Below, in pieces: positions 36,601 to 47,900 of a DNA stretch of 64,000 nt. The position numbers and the translations under genes are program-made. Every line of letters begins with the position of its first letter. Position 1 is the stretch's first letter. Below the pieces are notes generated by a model, which was not told the DNA's origin, did not search any database, and saw only the letters and a list, made by a program, of their open reading frames with translations. The stretch is from Carya illinoinensis (Eukaryota > Streptophyta > Magnoliopsida > Fagales > Juglandaceae): positions 39,654,501-39,718,500 of the forward strand of contig NC_056752.1 in NCBI RefSeq assembly GCF_018687715.1, in the 5' to 3' direction.

Positions 36601-37612
36601 TTATAATTTTGTGAGTAATTCTATATATAATCGTGAATTGCGTAAACGCTGCATAATCATTTTAAAAAATAGTAAAATCTACTATTAAAAAATTAATTTT
36701 TTTTTCTTATTGATCCTATATTTTATTTACTTTTTTTAAAAAGATTATGTGGCATATATAAACTTATTTTGCATTAATTTGAATGGAAATAATCAATATT
36801 TCCAATGTGTGGTACTATTTTCCTGTGTCTATAATAAGCATGCGGATCAGTTCGACATCAAATTATGCCATAAAAAAGTACTTGAAAGTGTCTTTCCTAA
36901 CACAAATTAATTATAGATGGATTGAAATGATTTGATTATGATCCGACAAGTGGCCGCATTTGAAGAAAAAAATATATTCATCATCCCCACACACCACAGT
37001 ACACCATAATTTTTTTAATTTTTTTTTATTTTATTCTTCTTAAACTAATTGAATTCTTCTATTCATCATTCATATACCACGTACATATACATCATGATTT
37101 GGTAAGAAAAAAAAACAGTATAGTATATGGAAATGATTAATAGAATTTTTCATTATAGAATGTCATTAATTTGAGTGATCACAAGAGCATTATTGTGAAT
37201 TAAGAATTGTTTCAAGATTCTAGCATGCTTATATTGTAATAAGTTTTCGCCGAAAGATCAGAGATATCATTGTCACCACAATAACTACGGAAATTGTGAT
37301 GGAAAATTATGTGCCTTCTACAATCATTAATCATATGCACATAACTAGTAGTAATTAAAGAAGAGGCGCTAGAGATCAAATACAAAGTATCCTAATATCC
37401 TTTCCACAAGCTTATTACTTTATATATATAGGACACCTCGCTTCCATGCCATCTGACCCATGTTACATCAATACGGCAGGAGTAGCAAAATTCCCTTTTC
37501 TCCTTTAAGTAGTGAACGGAAAAAGGAAAACCCAAAGAAAATACATGAAGAAGCAGCCTAGCCAGTTATAAGCTGTATATAACCTGACAGGTAACGTAAA
37601 GTCTGATCTTCA
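36601..37612. other. AT-rich intergenic region, no gene seen
   Basis: Contains poly(T)/poly(A) tracts. It probably includes the 3' UTR of the minus-strand gene at 37613-37951. No domain-bearing frame is present. Confidence 0.4.
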
Positions 37613-37951
37613 TTAGAAGTACTTGACTTCGCTATAGATGATCATCACGGGGGAATTTTGGCCCCTAATACTATTGTTGCCACTCTGCATGATGGTATTA
37701 TTAATAGTACTCTGCATGTTGCTTTTGGTAACATAATGAGCTTCTTTCATCTGAGCAGGAACCTCGCTCATGATCTCCTGATCATGATAAATATTATTCT
37801 TACCATGATGATGATATGCATGCGTCGGAGGAGGTGGGGGTGGAAGCCAGTACCCATACCTTCTGGGTCGGGCGCCGTAGACTTTGTCTATTATAGCAAA
37901 TCCTTCCAACCCAACCATGAAAAGCTTATCTGCCTGAGGCTGAGATGCCAT
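37613..37951 (-). CDS. Small uncharacterised plant protein (112 aa), paralogue of 12264-12527
   Basis: The frame extends upstream to 38083, but the ATG at 37949-37951 is chosen because the protein then begins MASQPQADKLFMVG, matching the start of the paralogue at 12527. The conserved block is L(F)-x2-G-x-EGF-x-IID-x2-YG-x-RPR. It continues with a Pro run (WLPPPPPPTHAYHHH), a His-rich stretch, a polar middle, and a C-terminus with SPVMIIYSEV resembling the paralogue's QPVIINSDEA. No membrane segment or signal peptide is seen. A TATA-like sequence lies about 108 bases upstream. The frame is intact. Function is unknown; the two genes may be remnants of a local cluster pushed apart by transposons. 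Confidence 0.65.
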   Translation of the reverse strand: MASQPQADKLFMVGLEGFAIIDKVYGARPRRYGYWLPPPPPPTHAYHHHGKNNIYHDQEIMSEVPAQMKEAHYVTKSNMQSTINNTIMQSGNNSIRGQNSPVMIIYSEVKYF

Positions 37952-38058
37952 ATATATATATGCCGGATCAACTTTGCTTGCAGTAGTACAAATGTACAGG
38001 TCAAGTACTAGTCGCTTAATTTCTCTCTCAATTGTCTTATGTATAGGGTGACAGGCCA

Positions 38059-38065
38059 ATTTATA
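38059..38065 (-). promoter_or_regulatory. Likely TATA box of the 37613-37951 gene
   Basis: ATTTATA on the plus strand reads TATAAAT on the minus strand, 108 bases before the chosen ATG. Confidence 0.45.
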
Positions 38066-39105
38066 CTCGATCGATCGGAACATTGCATGCAGTAATCACT
38101 ATTGCGCCCTCCTATCTAGCTAGTTTCTTCTCTGATCGTTGGCCCACAGATCTTTATTTTCAAATATAGACATTACACAGAAAAGAGAATTATAAAAGAA
38201 AATTAGGCCGGTGATTCTTTCTAGATTTTTTTCTTTTCTTTTCTTTATTCCTGTGGATTTTCTAATTCATGATCAGCCTTTAGGATAATGTTCATTCGAG
38301 GGCTGATATTACCTCCACTGTGATCATTAATGTCATTAATTAAGGGGTACTGGGTTGCTCACATGACTCCTAATAAAGTCCTGAATCTCCTGATTATGGC
38401 CACGGAGTGGATTGAATAACTTTCCCAATGCATGGCCATGGGGCTGTCATGCCATGCATGCATCTTTTTTTTTTCTTCTTTTTTTTGTGGGACCATGCAT
38501 GCATCCTTGAAAGAACGGTCACCGCGTTAAGGCATTTTACTTTTTTTCTTTTTTAAAATATTTTGACAAAACAAAGGATTCTTTTAGATTTTTACATTCA
38601 AATATTAATTCAAAGAATTAATAGCTATTCTTCTCATTGTTTTTGGAGGAACAAGTACTATTTATTATCATAAAATCAAATTAACCAAACAATTAAGCTA
38701 TTTTAATTTAAGAACTTATATTTCTACAACCTAAACGTAGCCTTACACCTTATAAAGAAAATATTTTTCCCAGTAAATATGTCCTTAAGTGTCAAGTACA
38801 GTCGCAATATTTGATAATAAATATTTAAGAGAAATACTACATATAATCGTGAAGTACATTCAATCCTTCTAAAACTGAGTACGATTTATTATTAAAAAAT
38901 TAATTTTTTTTCATGTAGATCTTGTATTTATCACTTTTTTTAAAAAATAATGTGCAACGCTTATATATTTTATGATTGCAAATATCATTTCTCATGATTG
39001 ATCAAATAATATTCTGTAAATCAATGTTTTATATTTTTAAAAAACTTATTTAAAACATGATATATATCTAAACGCTCAAATTCAATATATATAGTTTAAA
39101 ACAAA

Positions 39106-39137
<32 letters not shown>

Positions 39138-39384
39138 CATGTGGGTGTGTGTGTTTAATAACTAAAAATAAGAATCTTTAAATTATGAGGCCTCCACATG
39201 ATATATATATATATATATATTCCATTCAAATGAATTATCTGGTTTTTATTTCTTCGGTGGCCTGTGGATGTATAATTAGCTAGATTCTCTCGTCGGACAT
39301 TTTAGAATATATATAAATATCTATATATTTCTGACGTATGATCATGACGTTGATGATGATCATGAGCTTAATTAAGAAGCAACC

Positions 39385-39432
<48 letters not shown>

Positions 39433-39834
39433 TAGTTATCTACCGGAAGATTTGTTAGGTTAAAGGCGCAAGTCAGGAGAAGAGGTGGCAGGATAAGATC
39501 GATGCTTATTCTTTCCGGTCCAAGCCAAACACAGGCAGCATATATGACCCAAATCAATTATTAAGATTCAGAAATCCTTGACGCCTTATCGGTTAATATC
39601 TCCTTTAATTATATTATTTCTTTTTAATTGTGCACGAATGTTGTATATATTTCTGTACAAACGTTATATCTATCTGACTAATGCTATTTTTTATTATTTT
39701 ATTATTATTTTATGATGTTATATTAGATAATTAAATATTATTTATTATATTTTACTTATAAATTTATTATTTAATGTCACGTACTGATGATAAAAAAAAT
39801 TAATAATAAATAGTTTTTTTCTATCTATAATTAA
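38066..39834. other. AT-rich intergenic region with microsatellites
   Basis: Long AT dinucleotide runs at about 39111-39137, 39200-39220 and 39388-39430. No gene is seen. Some of the first few hundred bases probably serve as the promoter of the 37613-37951 gene. Confidence 0.5.
39388..39430. repeat. (TA)n microsatellite
   Basis: About 21 uninterrupted TA units. Confidence 0.95.
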
Positions 39835-40188
39835 CACTACAACAAATATAGCTTTTAGTGACAGATTATAAATAGTGACGGTTTTCAAACTGTGACTAAA
39901 ACATATTTACTGTGACGGTTTGTGAGAACTGTCACTAAATGTTGGGCAAGAATTTTAAAACGTTCGGAAGTTTCACATAATACGTTCGCACGTCACAATA
40001 ACGTTCGAATAATATGTATATTGACGTGCGAACGTAAAATTTTTAGCTCGAACGTTCGAACGTTTTATCTAATTACGTGCGAACGTGAATATATTAGCGC
40101 CAAGGTTCGAACGTTAAAGTGATAAGGTTCGAACGTTATATGTTAATTTGCATAAATTAACCATAATATATATATTTTTAATAGTAAT
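39835..40188 (+). mobile_element. Second CACTA-type left terminus with two classes of subterminal palindrome
   Basis: CACTACAACAAATATAGC starts at 39835, preceded by TAA. The first 100 bases carry AGTGACGGTT / AACTGTCACT motifs in both directions. From 39960 these give way to repeated (A)ACGTTCGAACGTT and ACGTGCGAACGT motifs. The same second motif fills 52385-53275, on the other side of the minus-strand PF20167 gene. The unit is therefore probably one element running from 39835 past 53275. No matching right terminus (TTGTAGTG) was found before the pararetrovirus-like block. Confidence 0.6.
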
Positions 40189-40496
40189 TGTTGAACCCAA
40201 GGTTTCAAACTTTGTGTAATTATATATCTACATATGAATTTTGATGATAACAAATGAATTCAAAGAATAAAGAAGTCTCAAGGTCAAGTTGTCTACACAA
40301 TAGAGTCAAGCATATCAAGGAAACAAGCATGAGCAAGAATGGAACAAGTTCACATTAAAATTATAGAATAATATAGTAAATCTCTTCAAAATTCGAAATG
40401 AGGATTAATGTTCAAAATTAATATTTTATCATAAAGCATTAAAATACATTTTCCACATGTGCATGAATATTTTTAAAAATTAAATTTGAAAAATTT

Positions 40497-40870
40497 GAAA
40501 GATGATTGATTGTCATCTTTTACATGTGCATGCCTTGATTAAAGGGTTGAACTTTAAAAATATTAAAGATGATTGATTGTCATCTTTCACATGTGCATGT
40601 TTTATTTGAATATTTTCAAAAGTGATTGATGCTTTTTTAGACTTATACAAAAGGTGGATGATTTTGTTTGAAAATTTTGAAAAGTAAAGTATGCTCCTTT
40701 TGTCATATACAAAAAGTAAAAGATTAGGTTTGAATTTTTGAAAATGAAAGTCTGCTCCTTTTGTCATATGCAAAAAGTAAAATATTAGGTTTGAATTTTT
40801 TGAAAAAGAAAGTGTGCTCCTTTTGTCATATGCCAAAAGTAAAAGATTAGGTTTGACTTTTTTGAAAAAG
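40497..40870 (+). repeat. Tandem repeats in the U3 part of the copia LTR
   Basis: Two copies of GATGATTGATTGTCATCTTT.ACATGTGCATG (about 40501 and 40565) are followed by three or four copies of a 60-65-base unit containing CTCCTTTTGTCATAT.CAAAAAGTAAAA.ATTAGG (about 40690-40855). Such repeats upstream of the TATA box are typical of enhancer regions in LTRs. Confidence 0.8.
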
Positions 40871-40929
40871 TGAATGATGTTGTCTTTGACATGTGAATCT
40901 TTTTAAATTTGAATATGAAGTCTCATATG

Positions 40930-40939
40930 CCTATAAATA
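40930..40939 (+). promoter_or_regulatory. LTR TATA box
   Basis: CTATAAATAG, about 60 bases after the last U3 repeat and before a pyrimidine-rich stretch (CATTCTCTCTTCTCTAAGC), consistent with the LTR promoter. Confidence 0.7.
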
Positions 40940-41658
40940 GATCATTTGATAGCTTCACATTTACAACATCCAGAGCGTACAACATTCATTTAAAGCTTTC
41001 ATTCTCTCTTCTCTAAGCATTGAACCTTAATCTTTGTTCATTTTGAGAGATATAGTTTGCGCTGTATTGTTCTTATTTCACTCATTGAGGAGTATTTTCT
41101 GATAACCTACCCACTATCAGCTCTTGTATCAGAAAAAGGGTGTGTCTAACCCTTGTGCGTGTAGAAAGTGTTCTACACGGGGAATAGTTGAATCACCACG
41201 TGTAAGGTGATTGCAACTGTAGAGGGTGTTCTACACGGATCCTTTGTAGCGGTGTTGTTCAAAGGTATAATAGGTTTCTATCTCCACCTGAAGGAGGTTG
41301 AATAGTGAATTTGGGAATCCTCAAGGGGTAGCTTGAGGCGAGGACGTAGGCAGTGGGGCTGAACTTCATTAACATACTGAGTTTGCTTCTCTCTTACCCT
41401 TACTCTTTATATTTATTACTGTTTCGTATTTTGTTTATATTTTATATTGTATATTTGATTTATAATTGTTATTTTAAATATAACTCAATTCACCCCCCTC
41501 TTGTGTTAGTCATCTGGGCAACAGTAAGGTTGAGTAACGTTATATTAAAAAAAATTAAGAGTAGAAATTAAGCTACACAATACATACATTAAATATTTGT
41601 GTCCATTACATATGTCGAAAATAAAAAATAAAATATGATAAATTTTTACAAATGACTT

Positions 41659-42726
41659 TCAGAACTGCTGGTTTACAAAAGATCGAAACTCCTCAGTCAA
41701 TGTCTCAACCTTATTGTTTAGCACATCTACATGATGTGCAAGATGTGTGACAGCCTGATCTATATGCGCAATCTATCTATCGATATGTTGATCTATATGC
41801 GCCTTCATATCTGTCATCACTGCATCAACCCAAGCAGGTTGCACATTCCCAGTAGATGTAACTCCCGGCTGCTGACTAGTACTCGCCGACGAGCTAGCAA
41901 CATCGGCCCCAGACTCGATCAGGGAAACAAGATCTGGCGTAGGACCAAACTGACGCTAAGCTGAGCCTCTCTCCTGTCCAATGCTCCGGTGGTGTGTGGT
42001 CATGTCGATGGGGCTCATCCGGTTTATCATCATCTCCTTCGCCTGGAGTGGCACTCCCCGGGCTAGTAATAAGCGGCTGATGATGACTCCGTACGGGAGA
42101 TTATCCGTGGTAACGATACTGGCCTCGTAACGGATCCGCTCAAATATAACGAGGGGCAAGTTAATGGGCTCACCACGTGCCTAGCGAATCAGGAACTGTG
42201 CACGAGCCCGACTGAATGTGCTCTTATGTGCCACCGGGTCTACATTTGTTGCAACAAAAATGTGCAACATGCGAAAGAAAGGCAGCAGCTGATTCTAGTT
42301 GAAGGAGTTAGGCCTATTGAGCCTCATGCAGTCCGTGCCAGTGAGGATGTAGAAATCCTGGTCCCGCTCATCATCACCAACCTCAGTAGCAATAGGATCG
42401 CCCTCGAGTCGATCTTCTTCATGACTAGGCATAAACTCAACAGGGCCTGAAGATGAAGCAAAAGCGGCTGGATCTGCCTCGAATATGCTCGGGGAAAATG
42501 CAGCTACTGTGTCACCAGCCTGAGCAGCTGTCGACTCAGGTAGTATACGCGGAATCTGGAGTAAGTCGACGATAACATCCGCCCAGAATTGACACTGTAC
42601 ACCGCTTAGTTCGAGGGTATGGGATGATGCATCGTTAGGCATGGTGGTCATCCCAATGTAAAACTCTCGAACCATTGAGGGGTAAATCTTTCCCCTCAAT
42701 GTGCATGTGGGGCCCCAGCCTCTGGT
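41659..42726 (-). pseudogene. PF20167-like transposon protein, 3' part
   Basis: This is the downstream part of a minus-strand gene whose first codons lie at 52002-52165, separated by the gypsy insertion. It reads YP.MVREFYIGMTT, then VQCQFWADVI, a polar linker, LLPFFRMLHIFVATNVDPVAHKST-type sequence and INLPLVIFERIRYEASIV, and ends in a coiled coil and TGA at 41659-41661. In-frame stops occur near 41780, at 41956-41958, near 42187 and at 42295-42297, all TAG. The homologue at 1681-2835 shares the DP..HK...RAR.FLIR block. The family occurs in plant transposons; its role is unknown. It is best seen as the protein carried by the CACTA-type unit starting at 39835. Confidence 0.65.
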
Positions 42727-44469
42727 TGTGACGCCCCCAAATCCCCATGCACGAACACGGGGAAATCGAGACGTCCGGATGATGACATCACGGGTCATCA
42801 TCCTATCGACGTGTGCCAAGTGTGTGAAAAAGCAACGAATGTGCACGAGAAATACGCAGCGAAAAGCAAGTCAATAACTAAGTACCAGAATTTTTCTTGT
42901 TTAATACAAAACTATTCAAAACATACATAAATAAATATTACAAGATACAAATATAGTTCAAAAGCCAAATACACAACATAAACCAACTCAGAACTCCGGC
43001 GGAGCTACATCCTCGGGCTCAGCCTCCTCATTCTCATCCTCGATCTCTGCACCAAAATCTACGGTACCAAAAATGGTGCCGCAGGTAAGTAAAATCCAAA
43101 TACTACTAGATAAAAACATATTAAACTCAACACTATGCATGAAATAAAAACCAGTGCACATACGCCATAAAACATGATTTTTATACGCACGCCAAAAACC
43201 CATTTGGCCTACAAAAACATATCCTTAAAACCAAGCCTCACCATTATCCCAAATAATGGCCCAAACCACTATTTTCCCAGAAAATATATCAAAAACCTCA
43301 GAAACCAAGCATCACCATTTTCCCAGAAAATGGCCCACATCTGGAAACCATAAAAAAAACAATCCGGTTATGCATGCACCATGATCTCCCCTAGGGATCA
43401 CCCGCATACCCTGGCTCTATGCCACACCGCAGGTAACGACTACGCATGTGACACCTAAACGAGCGATGCCTAGACTCGCGCCTCGCGCGTACCTGGCCAG
43501 GCCATCCTCTAGTCCCCGCCACTCTAGGGACCACGGAGTTGATACGACAGCGTTACCATATCGTGCGATCCGGTCGTTGCCCTACGACAACCCAGGGGAT
43601 GTCACTCAGTATTATCCACTCCCGAGTGACCGAAGGAGCTCCACCGAGATAATAACTCATCCCAGCTTGGGCTCGTGTAATACACGCACCCAAAAACCAT
43701 TTACGCCAATAAAACGGGATTTTCCCGATTAAAACAATATGCACATAAACACAATATGCAACTCACGCCCCATAGCACAAATAATCAAGCAAACACAAAC
43801 AAGCAAAACCAAGCACTCCGTCCTCAATCCATTCGACCCCCGAACTCCTCGGACTCAGTCCGGAATCAGCCAACCAACAACAATTAATTATTGAATGAGC
43901 AAAATATATTTAAATCTAAAAGTAGAGTTTGGAAAATACTTACAGCGCTATACGGTATTTTTAGAAAGCTTGTGGCGTTGCAAACGGCGGAAGGAAAGTA
44001 ACGTAACAGTGAAAATTCACTGTGGTCGTGAGTTGTAAAATACCCACTTTTGAACGGGGACAAACTAAGGCTTGATAGGGAATGGTCTAAGGATGATTAT
44101 GAAGCTAGTGGAAGTGAAGTTTGGCCGTGGGTGGCGGCGAAAACGGTGGTTGATGGCCGGATTTCCCAAAATGGAAAGCTAGCTCGTGGGAGCTGTTCCG
44201 GTGGCTATTAGAGGCCGGAAATGGGTGGGTTAGGACGGCAAGGAACCGGTGATAAAGTGGTGAAGAGGTGGTGGCCGGAGGTGGAGCGACAGCGGCGGAT
44301 CGGGGCAAAAACCGTGGGGCTTGTAGGGCGTTTTTCGACCAAACGGCTGGCCAGATGGGGCTGGGGTTCGGTGGGGTGGTGCGCCGGCAAGAGGGGGTTC
44401 GACCGGCGGGGGTGGTGTCGACCACGGTGGCCTGACGGCAGTGGGCCGGGCAGAGGTTGAAACCGGCAT

Positions 44470-44536
<67 letters not shown>

Positions 44537-44856
44537 GAACGGGGGGGAGAGGAAAAAGAAGAAGAAAAAAAAGAAAAGGAAAAAGAAAAAGGAAAGAAAA
44601 GAGAAAAAGAGAAAAAGGAAAAAAGGAAAAGAAAATATGTAGGAAAGAAATGAGGTCCAATCCTCACTCCGGAAAGCAAAACAAAACCGCCGAAAACGAG
44701 ATTAAAAATCGTAAAACGAATAAATAAATAAAACACAATATCCAACAAATAAAAACCAAATTTTAAAACGCAATAATTTAAAATAAATAAACCAATATAT
44801 TAAGTAAATTAAAAACAACCCTTCAGTGAAAATACACGCAAAAGCGGGTCATCACA
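42727..44856 (-). repeat. 3' LTR of the gypsy element
   Basis: Starts (plus strand) TGTGACGCCCCC and ends GCGGGTCATCACA. Contains a purine-rich tract with (GA)32 at 44472-44535 and GAAAAAG repeats to about 44640. Frames within it are artefacts of low complexity. Confidence 0.95.
44472..44535. repeat. (GA)n microsatellite in the LTR
   Basis: About 32 GA units. The matching position in the other LTR (51628-51717) has about 45, so the tract length has changed since insertion. Confidence 0.95.
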
Positions 44857-44870
44857 TCCTCCCCCCCTTA
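44857..44870 (-). other. Polypurine tract of the gypsy element
   Basis: The plus strand TCCTCCCCCCCTTA reads TAAGGGGGGGAGGA on the minus strand, directly before the 3' LTR start TGTGATGACC. It would prime plus-strand DNA synthesis. Confidence 0.85.
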
Positions 44871-44975
44871 AAACAAATTTCATCCTCGAAATTTGCAAGA
44901 TCAACCACCAACTTAAAGCAAGTCACATAAAATCACATAAACCATCTGTGACCAAGATTAAGATACGTACCTTCA

Positions 44976-47900
44976 TTACTCAAACAAGTATGGGTACTGC
45001 TCCCTCATGTCCGCTACTCGCTCCCAAGAGAAGTCTTGAGCTAACGGATCTCCCCACGCCACCTTAACCAAAGGTATCGTCTTGGACCTCAACTGTTGCT
45101 CATTCCAATCTATGATCTGCGACGGAACAACCTCATAAGTGAGATCCGGTTGCAACTGAATACCCTCTGGGTCGACGAAGCGTGGCTCTTGCTGTCCAAA
45201 GCTCTTCTTCAGGGATGATACGTGGAAGACATCATGAATATCCCCAAAATACTCTGGCAAAGCAACTCTATAGGCGACGGACCCTACCTTCTCCAGAATC
45301 TGAAAAGGACCGACATACCTTGGATCCAGTTTCCTCTTCTTACCAAAACGCTTAACACCTCTCATAGGAGAGACTTTGAGATAAACCCAATCACCTTCTT
45401 CAAAAGATAACTCTCTCCTCCTGGTGTCAGCGTAGCTTTTCTGAAGACTCTGAGCTGTCGCCATTTTATCCCTGATGATCCAAACTTGGCTTTGCATCTC
45501 TTGAATTATTTCGGGTCCAATTATCCTACTCTCCCTGACTTCATCCCAACACAAGGGCGATCTACACTTCCTCCCATAAAGAGCTTCATAGGGAGCCATC
45601 TGAATGGTCGCATGGAAGCTGTTATTATATGCAAACTCGATGAGCGGCAAATGGTTTTCCCAACTCCCTTGAAATTCCATGACACGCGCTCGCAACATGT
45701 CTTCAAGGGTCTGAATGGTGCGCTCCGATTGGCCGTCTGTCTGTGGGTGGTAAGCAGTACTGAACTTCAACTAAATACCCAAAGCTGCCTGCAAACTCTT
45801 CCAGAACTACGACGTAAACCTTGGGTCTCGATCCGATACTATACTCTTTGGTATACCATGCAGCCGCACTATCTCCTTAACATACAAGCGGGTCAACTTA
45901 CCCAAGGAATCGGTGTTATTAATAGGCAAGAAATGAGCACTTTTCGTTAACTGGTCAACAATCACCCAAACAGAATTTTTTCCACTAGGCGTTCTCGGCA
46001 AACCCACTACAAAGTCCATCGTGATGTCATCCCATTTCCACTCAGGAATAGGGAGGGGTTGGAGCATACCTGCAGGTCTTTGATGCTCGACCTTCACTTG
46101 ACGGCATGTGTGGCATTTCTCAACATATAAGGCAATATCCCTCTTCATTCCATCCCACCAATAATTTTTCTTTAAGTCCCGATACATCTTTGTACTGCCG
46201 GGATGAACTGAATAAGGGGCCACATGAGCTTCTGCCATGATCCACTCCTTGAATTCCGAATCTTTGGGGACCACTCTGCGATCTCGGAACCGAAGTATTC
46301 GATCTTTATCCATACCATAATGCAATGGCCCTCGAGATTTTTTGACCCTTTTTCTGATATTCGGCAGCTTTGGATCCTTCCTTTGCAGAGTCTTCAATTC
46401 TTCAAAATCAGTTACCCGAATATCAAGAACTGAAGATAAAATCTCTTCTCGCTGCGAACTCTCCATAAAGAGCCTTCTCATCCCACAAAGCAAAGAATCC
46501 AATTCTGACGGCTCGGCTTCATCTTCCAAGTGCGATTTTTGGCTCAAAGCATCAGCAACTATATTGGCCTTCCCCGGATGGTACTTGATCTCACACTGGT
46601 AGTCACTGATTAGCTATAGCCATCGCCTCTGCCTCATGTTCAGATTTTTCTGGGAAAACAAATGCTTCTAGCTCTTGTGATCAGTGTATACCTCGCATGC
46701 TTCCCCATACAAAAAGTGCCGCCAGATCTTGAGTGTAAAAACAATAGCAGCCAATTCCAAATCGTGCGTCAGATAATTTTTCTCATGATCCTTTAGCTGA
46801 CGAGATGCATAGGCAACAACCCGTCCTTCCTGCATAAGGACACAACCCAAACCAAACTTAGATGCATCACTGAAGACTACGAATGGCTTATACAGTTCTG
46901 AAAGCGCTAACACTGGTGCCGTCATCAACCTGTTCTTTAATTCTTGGAAGCTTCTCTCACACTTATCTGACCAAACAAATTATGTATTCTTCCGAGTCAA
47001 AGCTGTGAGAGGTCCAGATAAGCGAGCAAATCCCTCCACAAATCTTCGGTAATAACCAGCAAGCCCCAAGAAACTCCGGATCTCGCGCACTGTAGTCAGA
47101 CGCGGCCATGACAAAATGGCTTCCACCTTACTAGGATCAACAGCCACTCCGTCTCGGGAAATCACATGCCCAAGAAATCTGACTTCCTCCAGCCAGAATT
47201 CACACTTGCTAAGCTTGGCATATAGCTGGTGTTCTCTCAATTTCCCAAGTACCAGACGAAGATGATACACATGTTCTTCAACATCTCGGGAATAAATCAG
47301 AATATCATCAATAAACACTACCACAAAGGAATCCAGATAAGGTTGAAATACTCGATTCATTAAATTCATGAAAGCAGCAGGGGCATTAGCTAACTCAAAC
47401 GGCATCACCTTAAATTCATAATGCCCATACCTCAACCTGAAAGCAGTTTTAGGCACATCCTTGTCTCTGATCCTCAGCTGGTAGTATCCCAACCTCAAAT
47501 CAATCTTCGAGAACACGGCTGCTCCTTGAAGCTAATCAAATAAATCGTCGATCCACGGGAGAGGATATTTATTTTTGATGATCACCTTGTCAAATTCCCG
47601 ATAATCTATGCACATACGGAGGGTTCCATCTTTCTTTTTAACGAACAACACTGGCGCACCCCACGGCGAAGTACTAAGCTGAATAAATCCCTTATCTACC
47701 AGCTCTTGCAACTGAGTCTTCAACTCTTTTAATTCAGCTGGTGCCATGCGATAAGGAGCTTTATGTACAGGAGCCGCTCCAGGTTCCAAGTCTATAACAA
47801 ACTCCATTTCCCGAACAGAGGGTAGTCCGGGCAAGTCATCCACAAACACATCGGGGAATTCTTCCACAACTGGAATGTCTACCAAAGACTTCTTCTCAGA

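Larger units (their letters stand above)
40189..41523 (+). mobile_element. Solo LTR of copia type, 1.3 kb
   Basis: Starts TGTTGAACCCAAGG at 40189 and ends CATCTGGGCAACA at 41523. The early TTTTGATGATAACAAATG and late TTCACCCCCCTCTTGTG blocks are of the kind seen in plant copia LTRs. Flanking pentamers are GTAAT (40184-40188) and GTAAG (41524-41528), a duplication with one change. No gag or pol follows, so it is a solo LTR. The TATA box at 40930-40939 fixes the plus orientation. Confidence 0.8.

Noticed and set aside
44208..44748. Long frames with Ser-Leu or Arg-Glu repeats (also at 51256-51975)
   Set aside because: Products of the GA/CT microsatellite and purine-rich tract inside gypsy LTRs.
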